Assembly (NCBI GenBank): GCA_041581935.1
Contig: JBFICP010000233.1
Span: forward strand, 1 to 5,366
DNA from: JAABYT01 sp041581935
GTDB lineage: Bacteria; Pseudomonadota; Gammaproteobacteria; HK1
Length of the DNA stretch: 5,366 nt
Direction of reading: 5' to 3'
Made by a program: the position numbers and the translations under genes. The notes beneath the pieces are model-generated. The model had not been told where the DNA came from and made no database searches. It was given only the letters and a program-made list of their open reading frames with translations. This document shows positions 1-4,721 of the stretch, one piece after another (position 1 is the first letter of the stretch; every line of letters starts with the position of its first letter).

Positions 1-51
1 CCCGATGGGCGTGCGAACGCCATCGATGATGACAACGTCGGTCATTGGCAT
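1..51 (-). CDS. Thiolase / acetyl-CoA acetyltransferase, N-terminus only (cut by window edge)
   Basis: The minus strand encodes MPMTDVVIIDGVRTPIG before leaving the window. The pattern V-V-I-x-D-G-x-R-T-P-I-G is the characteristic N-terminal strand of the thiolase family (acetyl-CoA acetyltransferase or 3-ketoacyl-CoA thiolase), which cleaves or forms beta-ketoacyl-CoA. An AGGAGG ribosome binding site at 56-61 precedes two possible ATG starts: 49-51 (4-base spacer) and 43-45 (10-base spacer). I give the longer form, but the start at 45 is equally credible. The gene follows tctA in the same direction after a 123-base gap, so it may be read from the transporter operon. The catalytic cysteine and histidines lie outside the window, so the subtype cannot be judged. 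Confidence 0.75.
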   Translation of the reverse strand, partial: MPMTDVVIIDGVRTPIG

Positions 52-174
52 GAGCCCTCCTGCAGCCGTTTGCGTGGATTGTATCCCAAGGTGCGCGCCT
101 CGCCTCCTCCGCACGACCATCGCGGCGAATGCCACGCACCCCTTCTACCGGAAACCGGCTTTCATGATGGGCGG
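52..174. other. Intergenic spacer between tctA and thiolase gene
   Basis: This 123-base gap holds no recognisable gene. It contains a short inverted repeat (CCGGAAACCGG, 148-158) just after tctA, but no U-tract follows on the minus strand, so I do not call a terminator. A TACAAT hexamer resembling a -10 box occurs on the minus strand about 75 bases downstream of that repeat, with no convincing -35 at 16-18 bases. A separate thiolase promoter is therefore possible but unsupported, and read-through from tctA is the simpler reading. Confidence 0.4.
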
Positions 175-1857
175 TCAGCTTTCGCGAAGCCGGGGCGCGG
201 CGCTCGCGCCGGGATCGATCTTCCAGCCGTTGCGGTGATGCTTGATGAGCATGCGAGCGCCGAGCGCAATGAGGAGTATTCCGAGACCCGTGCGCACCAC
301 TCCACCCATCATAAACGCCGGCACCGAGAGGCTCATTGTGAACACGGCAGGATAAATGAGCGTCCACGCCTTTTTGCCGCGGTGCTCCTGGTAGGTGGGA
401 AAGAAAATCGAGAACCCCGCCAGGATTAGGAAGAACAACGACCACGGCGAGGTGACGAAATAACTGAGATCCTCCGAGCGCGCCAGGGCGCGCGCCAGCC
501 ACTGCTCGGCGATGCGCCCGAGCACCACGCCGAGAATCATCGGCGCGAGTGGGAAGCCGAAGATGCGCATCAGGTAGCCGAGCACGCCGAACCAGAACAG
601 CGTCCAAATATCGAATGCGATGTTGCTGAGCGCGAACACGCCGATGGCGCAGTAGGCGAGAATCACCGACGCTAGGATGTACATCCGCACCCGGGTGATG
701 AGCACGAACAGCCGCAGGGTATAGGACTGAAGCGCGAGCATCATGAAGTTCGCAACGAAGAACGCGAGAAACAGCGAATAGGCGAGCACCGGGGATTCAG
801 TGATGAAGGTCGGCGACGGGATGATGTCGTGGATCAGCAGCGCGCCGAGCATCACCGCGGTCACGATGTCGCCGGGAATACCGAGCGCCAACATGGTAAT
901 CAGCGCGCCGCCCGCGGTCGCGTTGTTGGCCGACTCCGGAGCGACGATGCCGTCCTCGTATCCGGTGCCGAACTTCTCCGGCTCCCGAGAGGCTTTCTTC
1001 GCCTGATCGTAGGCGAGGATGTTGGATATCGAGCTGCCGGCGGCCGGCAGGATGCCGGTGAACACGCCGATGAGCGATGAGCGCAGCAGATTGGTCCAGC
1101 GCTTGAGCACCGCGGCGGCGGCCTTGCGATGCTCAATCTTGACCGCTACTCCGCCGCCCTCGGCGAGCGACTTGCGCGCCTTGACCCGATCCTCGATGTC
1201 GCTCAGCAGCTGACTGAAGGCGAACAGCCCGATCAGAACCGGCAGAAAGCCGAAGCCCTGCTTGAGCGCGTCGTTGCCGAAGTGAAATCGTGCCACGCCG
1301 TTGATGGCGTCTTCTCCGACAGTCGCCACCAGCAGGCCCATGGCGCCGGCGATCAGGCCCTTGACCAGATTCTCGCCGGCCAGGCTGGCGGTAATAGTGA
1401 GCGCGAACAGCACCAGCGAGAAGTAGTCCCATTGCTGAAACTCGAGACCGATGCGCGCCAGCTGCGGCGCGAGGGTCACCAGCAGACAGGCGCTGATGAT
1501 GCCGCCGAAGAACGACGACCACACACCGAGCCCCAGCGCGAATCCGGGGCGGCCGGCGCGCGCCATGGGAAATCCGTCGAAGGTCGTGGCAACCGAGGAA
1601 GGCGTGCCGGGAATGCCGGTCAGGATGCCCGACATGAGCCCGCCGGAGAGCCCCCCGACGAACACGCCCATCATCACCGCGAGCCCCTGCACGGCGTCCA
1701 TGCCGAAGGTGAAGGGCAAGGTCAGCACTACCGCCATGGCGATGGTGAAGCCCGGCACACCGCCCGCGATGAGTCCGGCGACGACGCCGACCATCATCAG
1801 CAGTATGGTCTCGACGATGAAGACCTCTTGAATCGCGGCGCCAATGTTCTCGAGCAT
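175..1857 (-). CDS. tctA: TctA: large membrane subunit of tripartite tricarboxylate transporter
   Basis: This is the large permease subunit of a TTT-family secondary transporter. It sits in the inner membrane and takes substrate delivered by periplasmic TctC. The 560-residue protein is highly hydrophobic with about 11-13 likely membrane segments. Both TctA signature loops are present. The first is GILTGIPGTPSSVATTFDG, continuing to FPMAR (residues 77-100). The second starts at GILPAAGSSISN (268-279), passes through AYDQAKKAS (282-290), KFGTG and VAPESANNA (305-313), and ends at LGIPGD (325-330). The start MLENIG is chosen because upstream codons in the frame are arginine-rich, overlap tctB and are unlike the family. 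GGGAA lies about 5 bases before this ATG. tctB ends 11 bases upstream, so the two are co-transcribed. The family is usually about 500 residues. Here a C-terminal stretch (about 497-560) adds one or two hydrophobic segments and a short charged tail. Confidence 0.96.
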   Translation of the reverse strand: MLENIGAAIQEVFIVETILLMMVGVVAGLIAGGVPGFTIAMAVVLTLPFTFGMDAVQGLAVMMGVFVGGLSGGLMSGILTGIPGTPSSVATTFDGFPMARAGRPGFALGLGVWSSFFGGIISACLLVTLAPQLARIGLEFQQWDYFSLVLFALTITASLAGENLVKGLIAGAMGLLVATVGEDAINGVARFHFGNDALKQGFGFLPVLIGLFAFSQLLSDIEDRVKARKSLAEGGGVAVKIEHRKAAAAVLKRWTNLLRSSLIGVFTGILPAAGSSISNILAYDQAKKASREPEKFGTGYEDGIVAPESANNATAGGALITMLALGIPGDIVTAVMLGALLIHDIIPSPTFITESPVLAYSLFLAFFVANFMMLALQSYTLRLFVLITRVRMYILASVILAYCAIGVFALSNIAFDIWTLFWFGVLGYLMRIFGFPLAPMILGVVLGRIAEQWLARALARSEDLSYFVTSPWSLFFLILAGFSIFFPTYQEHRGKKAWTLIYPAVFTMSLSVPAFMMGGVVRTGLGILLIALGARMLIKHHRNGWKIDPGASAAPRLRES

Positions 1858-1868
1858 GGCTTTCCCGG

Positions 1869-2354
1869 CTAGAGATTCGTAATGATCTCGCCCTGCGGGA
1901 AAATGACCCCGAGCGCGTAGGTGAACAGCGACCACATGGCGCCGACCATGATGACGGCGATGAGCGCGTGCACCACGAGGTTGCGCCTCGAGGCGCCGCC
2001 GATGGCCGTCAACAGGCAGAACACGAACAGCACACCCCCGATGAGCATGCCGAGATAGTCGAGCGTCAGCAGAAACAGCAGGAACAGGCCGTAGCACCAG
2101 AGGGGATTTCGGTATTTCGAAACAACGCCTCTCACGCTGAAAGGCTCCGAATCATCGGGCTTGCCGCGGCGTACCGATTGCACGAGGTACACGAGCGAGA
2201 GAATCGTCAGCGCGACCAGGATGGTGCGCGGCCACGCCGCCGGTGTGAGAATGCCGTAGTCGATATCCCGGATGTCGAAGCTGGCGATGAAGAACACGCC
2301 GCACAACAAGAGCAGGAAGATCGCGATATAGACGTCGCGGCTGAGTCGGCTCAA
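1869..2354 (-). CDS. tctB: TctB: small membrane subunit of tripartite tricarboxylate transporter
   Basis: This is the small, poorly conserved membrane partner of TctA. The 161-residue protein has the usual four hydrophobic segments at roughly residues 10-26, 41-60, 85-120 (two passes) and 128-150. It also has the D-Y-G-x-L-x-P-x-x-W-P-R stretch after the first segment (about 32-43) that is common in TctB proteins. The start is TTG: no ATG occurs in frame upstream, the N-terminus (MSRLSRDVYIAIFLLLL) fits the family, and GGGGGA at 2360-2365 stands 5 bases before the TTG. The gene lies 79 bases after tctC, separated by a terminator-like hairpin, and 11 bases before tctA. The weak start codon and the hairpin both point to lower expression than tctC. 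Confidence 0.92.
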   Translation of the reverse strand: MSRLSRDVYIAIFLLLLCGVFFIASFDIRDIDYGILTPAAWPRTILVALTILSLVYLVQSVRRGKPDDSEPFSVRGVVSKYRNPLWCYGLFLLFLLTLDYLGMLIGGVLFVFCLLTAIGGASRRNLVVHALIAVIMVGAMWSLFTYALGVIFPQGEIITNL

Positions 2355-2359
2355 GGAGA

Positions 2360-2365
2360 TCCCCC
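2360..2365 (-). promoter_or_regulatory. Ribosome binding site supporting the TTG start of tctB
   Basis: The minus strand reads GGGGGA, then TCTCC, then TTG. It decides the start of tctB, because no ATG or GTG is available nearby in frame. The purine run lies inside a GC-rich self-complementary stretch (GGGCCCCGGGG), so local folding could limit ribosome access. Confidence 0.55.
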
Positions 2366-2374
2366 GGGGCCCGT

Positions 2375-2408
2375 GAAAACAAAGCCCGGGCCGCAGCGCG
2401 GCCCGGGC
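2375..2408 (-). terminator. Hairpin plus U-tract between tctC and tctB (attenuator or partial terminator)
   Basis: On the minus strand an 11-base-pair perfect stem (GCCCGGGCCGC / GCGGCCCGGGC, loop GCT) is followed at once by TTTGTTTT, the classic shape of an intrinsic terminator. It begins 25 bases after the tctC stop and ends before the tctB ribosome binding site. Since tctB and tctA are needed with tctC, it more likely causes partial termination or protects the 3' end of tctC mRNA, raising binding protein over permease. That role is inference; the structure is directly visible. Confidence 0.85.
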
Positions 2409-2433
2409 AAAGCGATCAACGGAAATTCAAAGG

Positions 2434-3411
2434 CTATTTCTTGTACATGCCGATCTTGATGGCGACCTTCTCGTGATCCTTGTAGGTCTTCTCGAACCAG
2501 GCGGCATAGTCTTCCGGTCCAACCCACTTGACCCCGGTTCCCTTGGCAGCCATCTGCTTGAGCAGCTCGGGATCCTCCGACGCTCGCTTGAATGCGGCAG
2601 CCCAGTAGTCGATCTTGTCCTTGGGCGTACCCTTCTGAACGACGATACCGCGCTTGAGTGAGTAGACGAGATCCAGTCCCTGCTCCTTCAACGTCGGCAG
2701 ATCCGGCAGCTGATCCGAACGCTCATCGGCGGCGATGCCGTAGGCTTTGAGCTGACCACCGGTCAGGTATTTTTTGCCGGCAACCACGTTCAGGGTTCCG
2801 AGCTGGATGTTGTTGGCGAGCAGTGCCGTCATGCGTTCGCGGGTGCCGTCGAAGGGTACGTATTTGAACTTGGCCCCCGACTTGTCTTCCATGAGCAGCC
2901 ACATGAACTGACTAGTGGAACCGAAGGTCGCGCCCGTCAAAATCGTCTCGGGGTTCTTGCGACCGGCCTCGAGCATTTCTTCGAGCGTGTTCCACGGCGC
3001 ATTACCGGCCGCACCGACGATGTCCGGCGAATCGGTCAACAGTGACACCGTGTCGAATGCGTCCCAGGTGAAATCGATACGCCCGTTCAGATAGCTCGTA
3101 ATGGCGCTCTGGTGAATGGCGAACAGCGTGCAGCCGTCCGGCTTCGATTTCTTCGCTTCCTTGGCACCCTTGTTACCACCCTGCCCGGAGATGTTGACCA
3201 CCTGGATCTGCGGTTTGCCGCCATAGCCGTTGATGGTGTTCGCGTAGATGCGGAAGATGACGTCGGTGCCACCACCGGGCTTCCACGGAACGATGAGCTT
3301 CGCGGTGCTGCACGAAAATTCCGCGGCGTGGGCAGCGGGCAATGCCCCGGCAAGCGCGGCGACCGCGAGTGCGGCAGCGGACAGGGTGAAACGAACCAAT
3401 ACTGATTTCAT
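2434..3411 (-). CDS. tctC: TctC / Bug-type periplasmic substrate-binding protein of TTT transporter
   Basis: This periplasmic receptor binds a carboxylate substrate and hands it to TctA/TctB. The 325-residue protein has a signal peptide: basic MKSVLVR, a hydrophobic alanine/leucine core (8-22), and probable cleavage after AHA or AHAA (residues 27-30). The mature protein opens with the Bug ligand-loop motif VPWKPGGGTD (41-50). Next come GQGGNKGA (76-83), PDGCTL (91-96), ATFGSTSQF (161-169) and VVQKGTP (257-263), in the order and spacing of the family. Length is typical (about 320-330). The only two cysteines, C34 and C94, fall in the mature protein and could form a disulfide, which is unusual among Bug proteins. 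The start has an excellent ribosome binding site. The ligand cannot be read from sequence; a di- or tricarboxylate or aromatic acid is likely. Confidence 0.95.
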   Translation of the reverse strand: MKSVLVRFTLSAAALAVAALAGALPAAHAAEFSCSTAKLIVPWKPGGGTDVIFRIYANTINGYGGKPQIQVVNISGQGGNKGAKEAKKSKPDGCTLFAIHQSAITSYLNGRIDFTWDAFDTVSLLTDSPDIVGAAGNAPWNTLEEMLEAGRKNPETILTGATFGSTSQFMWLLMEDKSGAKFKYVPFDGTRERMTALLANNIQLGTLNVVAGKKYLTGGQLKAYGIAADERSDQLPDLPTLKEQGLDLVYSLKRGIVVQKGTPKDKIDYWAAAFKRASEDPELLKQMAAKGTGVKWVGPEDYAAWFEKTYKDHEKVAIKIGMYKK

Positions 3412-3416
3412 GATCT

Positions 3417-3423
3417 CCTCCTT
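3417..3423 (-). promoter_or_regulatory. Strong ribosome binding site of tctC
   Basis: AAGGAGG on the minus strand sits 5 bases before the ATG at 3411. It fixes the tctC start and predicts strong translation, which contrasts with the weak TTG start of tctB. Confidence 0.9.
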
Positions 3424-3438
3424 ACGGCGTCTTTGGTG

Positions 3439-3475
3439 CTGCGGGGGGCACTGCGCATGCCACTGGCGCCCGCAG
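3439..3475 (-). other. Stem-loop in the tctC leader
   Basis: An outer 7-base-pair stem (CTGCGGG 3439-3445 with CCCGCAG 3469-3475) encloses an inner 4-base-pair stem (GGCA 3447-3450 with TGCC 3458-3461) across an uneven internal loop. It lies in the predicted 5' untranslated region of tctC, about 15 bases upstream of the ribosome binding site on the transcript. No U-tract follows, so it is not a terminator. It could stabilise the mRNA or be chance in GC-rich DNA. I do not recognise a riboswitch class. Confidence 0.35.
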
Positions 3476-3514
3476 AAGCCCGCTTTTCGTTATGCGGCCG
3501 GTGCCGCTGCCGGC

Positions 3515-3543
3515 ATTTTAGGGTTTCTCGCTGTTGTATACAA
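3515..3543 (-). promoter_or_regulatory. Predicted sigma70-type promoter of the tctCBA operon
   Basis: The minus strand has TTGTAT (3543-3538), exactly 17 bases, then TAAAAT (3520-3515). The -10 matches the TATAAT consensus at 5 of 6 positions and the -35 matches TTGACA at 3 of 6. Spacing is ideal, and this AT-rich patch stands out from its GC-rich surroundings. Transcription would start near 3508, giving a leader of about 97 bases before tctC. The -35 coincides with a palindromic operator, so the promoter is probably repressible. Confidence 0.6.
3534..3543. promoter_or_regulatory. Palindromic operator TTGTATACAA, GntR/FadR-subfamily type
   Basis: TTGTATACAA is a perfect 10-base palindrome placed over the -35 box of the predicted tctC promoter. 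Regulators of the FadR subfamily of GntR commonly bind T-x-G-T-(n)-A-C-x-A palindromes. From memory, the malonate regulator MdcY uses the nearly identical ATTGTATACAAT. Such regulators often respond to organic acids, which suits control of a carboxylate transporter. The regulator gene is not in the window, and repression is inferred from position. Confidence 0.6.
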
Positions 3544-3562
3544 AATACCAGCCGAGAGCCGG
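3541..3562 (-). terminator. Possible weak terminator after the aspartate dehydrogenase-like gene
   Basis: Just after the stop of the leftward dehydrogenase gene, the minus strand can form a 6-base-pair stem with two G-U pairs (CCGGCT, loop CTC, GGCTGG), followed by TATTTTG. The stem is short and the U-tract imperfect, so efficiency is doubtful. It overlaps the tctC operator and -35 region, so termination and initiation signals are interleaved. Confidence 0.3.
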
Positions 3563-3563
3563 G

Positions 3564-4388
3564 TCATGTCCCCACCACCAGCGGGCTCACCATCCGCCTG
3601 AGCGTCGCGACGACGCTGTTCGCCACCAGGCGCCCGGTGCGTGGATTCGCATCCGTCGGAATGTTTTCGATTTCCAGCACGAAACGCGCGCTGTCGGCTT
3701 CGACGACGATGCGGTGGCAGTTGCGGGTCACGCCCGGATCGGCCCAGATCTCGAGCCCGGTGCGATCGAGCCCGATGCCCGCCAGGCCGAGGGCCGCGGC
3801 GACATTGAGATTGGCGGGAAAGCCGGCCGCGCCCTCCCGGGCGGTTCCGGAAAAGACCTTCAATGGCTCTTTCAGCCCGTCGACATCGATGCCGCGCGCT
3901 TCGAGATACGGCGCGCCCGCGAGCCCCTGAGGCGGCTTGCGGGTCACCATGCGCACGCTGTGAATCGTGCCCTCGGCGGCGGCACGCACCGCGTCGAGTC
4001 CGAGCAGCGCGCCGCTCGGCACGACGATGCGCCCGCCCCGTTGCCTGGCGACCTCGACCAGATACCCGTGGTCCATGAGCGCCGCGACGCTGATCGGCAC
4101 CAGCACCCGCCCCGCCTCCAGAGCTGGCGCGGCAATGGCCGCGAACACCGCCGCCGGTGCGCATTCGACGACCACATCGGCGTGCTCGGGCAACGCCTCG
4201 AGCGGCAGCACCGGCGCGTCGACGTCGATACGTTGAAGCCGCGCCCGTGCCCGGCCCCGGTCCCGCGCCGACACGGCGCTCAAGCTCAGGCCGTCGATAC
4301 CGCCCGCAAGGCGCCGGGCAACTTCGAGCCCCACCGCGCCGAGCCCGGCCACCGCGACCCGCAGCCCGCCTGGCTCAGTCCCGGGCAT
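3564..4388 (-). CDS. nadX: L-aspartate dehydrogenase-like NAD(P)-dependent enzyme (NadX family)
   Basis: The family converts L-aspartate to iminoaspartate/oxaloacetate and ammonia, or the reverse, with NAD(P) in the cytoplasm. The 274-residue length is normal. The N-terminal Rossmann domain has VAVAGLGAVG (11-20) and VVVECAP (72-78). The catalytic domain has PSGALLGLDAV (124-134), FPANLNVAAALGLAGIG (190-206) with DRT (208-210), ADPGVTRNCH (216-225) and ENIPTDANPRTGRL (241-254). H225 in the RN-x-H motif is the probable catalytic histidine. The ATG start lies inside the end of the upstream Rieske-like gene (14-base overlap), implying translational coupling. An antisense frame of 324 codons exists but has no family features. 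The setting, beside a Rieske relic and a carboxylate transporter rather than nadA/nadC, suggests a catabolic amine dehydrogenase role, possibly on another amino acid. The symbol is by family only. Confidence 0.88.
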   Translation of the reverse strand: MPGTEPGGLRVAVAGLGAVGLEVARRLAGGIDGLSLSAVSARDRGRARARLQRIDVDAPVLPLEALPEHADVVVECAPAAVFAAIAAPALEAGRVLVPISVAALMDHGYLVEVARQRGGRIVVPSGALLGLDAVRAAAEGTIHSVRMVTRKPPQGLAGAPYLEARGIDVDGLKEPLKVFSGTAREGAAGFPANLNVAAALGLAGIGLDRTGLEIWADPGVTRNCHRIVVEADSARFVLEIENIPTDANPRTGRLVANSVVATLRRMVSPLVVGT

Positions 4389-4599
4389 CGCTCATCAGCA
4401 CGAACACCTCGTCATCCACCACCATCACCGGATAGGCGCGGGCGTCGCTGCACGCGCTCAGCCCGTCCTTGGTATTCGATATGTGCAGGACCACTCCCGC
4501 CACGGTGACATCGAGGACGTCGTCGCCCATGAGCTCGTCGAGATTGGCGGCCAGATGCCAGTCGGTGCGCCATTCCTCGGGTATGGGTGGCAGGTTCAT
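4375..4599 (-). pseudogene. Rieske-type ferredoxin lacking its [2Fe-2S] cluster-binding core
   Basis: This 74-residue frame has both ends of a ring-hydroxylating dioxygenase-type Rieske ferredoxin and no middle. Residues 14-52 (WHLAANLDEL, then DVLDVTVAGVVLHISNTKDG, then LSACSD) match the N-terminal sheet leading to the first cluster ligand. Residues 54-69 (RAYPVMVVDDEVFVLM) match the final YPV-x-V-x-x-x-x-VFV strand. Complete members are about 100-110 residues and carry C-x-H and C-x-x-H between these parts. Here about 30-35 residues are missing at D52/A53 (about 4438-4446) and the only cysteine is C50, so no Rieske cluster can be bound. The frame stays open and its own AGGGA ribosome binding site lies 9 bases before the ATG. 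It precedes the aspartate dehydrogenase-like gene with a 14-base overlap. It may be an in-frame deletion relic or an assembly collapse; a short apo-family is less likely. Confidence 0.65.
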
Positions 4600-4721
4600 C
4601 CGTTTTCATCCCTATCGGGTGTCGGCGGGCGGTCGATGACGGCGCATTGTGCAGCCACTGTCATGGCATCCCGCACTGCCGCGATGGCGTCAGTGCCGAA
4701 CGATTCCCGCCATGAGCGATT
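4596..4721 (-). pseudogene. Possible C-terminal remnant of a lost upstream gene
   Basis: On the minus strand 41 codons are open before a TGA at 4598-4596 that overlaps the Rieske-like ATG (bases GGATGA), the usual coupling of operon neighbours. The peptide reads sensibly, with an amphipathic helix-like part (DAIAAVRDAMTVAAQCAVID) and a polar tail (RPPTPDRDENG). It has no start of its own other than an internal ATG at 4664, and it is cut by an in-frame stop at 4724-4722. It overlaps the start of the plus-strand oxygenase. It may be the tail of a gene that once preceded the ferredoxin, or chance in GC-rich DNA. I cannot name a family. Confidence 0.25.
4609..4613 (-). promoter_or_regulatory. Ribosome binding site of the Rieske-like gene
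   Basis: AGGGA on the minus strand lies 9 bases before the ATG at 4599. It supports that start over the out-of-frame ATG at 4609. I find no convincing promoter for this leftward unit between it and the divergent oxygenase start, so its transcription signal is unknown. Confidence 0.45.

Noticed and set aside
148..158. CCGGAAACCGG inverted repeat after tctA as a terminator
   Set aside because: Only 4 base pairs and no U-tract on the minus strand.
1129..1872. 247-codon open frame on the plus strand inside tctA
   Set aside because: Low-complexity polar composition (runs of H, R, E, Q, G) that mirrors the membrane protein codons on the other strand; no start signal or family feature.
1858..2097. 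80-residue N-terminal extension of tctA in the same frame
   Set aside because: Arginine-rich, overlaps tctB completely and is unlike any TctA N-terminus; the family start MLENIG has its own plausible ribosome binding site at 1857.
1968..2459. 163-codon plus-strand frame across tctB
   Set aside because: Biased toward Q, E, H and R, overlaps both the recognised tctB and the terminator-like hairpin; treated as an antisense shadow.
3490..4164. 224-codon minus-strand frame overlapping the dehydrogenase gene in another phase
   Set aside because: Arginine/glycine-rich out-of-phase translation of a gene whose correct frame is clear.
3534..4508. 324-codon open frame on the plus strand opposite the aspartate dehydrogenase-like gene
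   Set aside because: It is longer than the real gene but is rich in Arg/His/Pro/Ala, typical of an antisense frame in GC-rich DNA. The minus-strand product has clear NadX-family motifs.
4649..4711. Upstream extension of the oxygenase to the ATG at 4649
   Set aside because: The added residues (W, R, P-rich) do not resemble the family; the conserved part begins after ATG 4712 or 4724.
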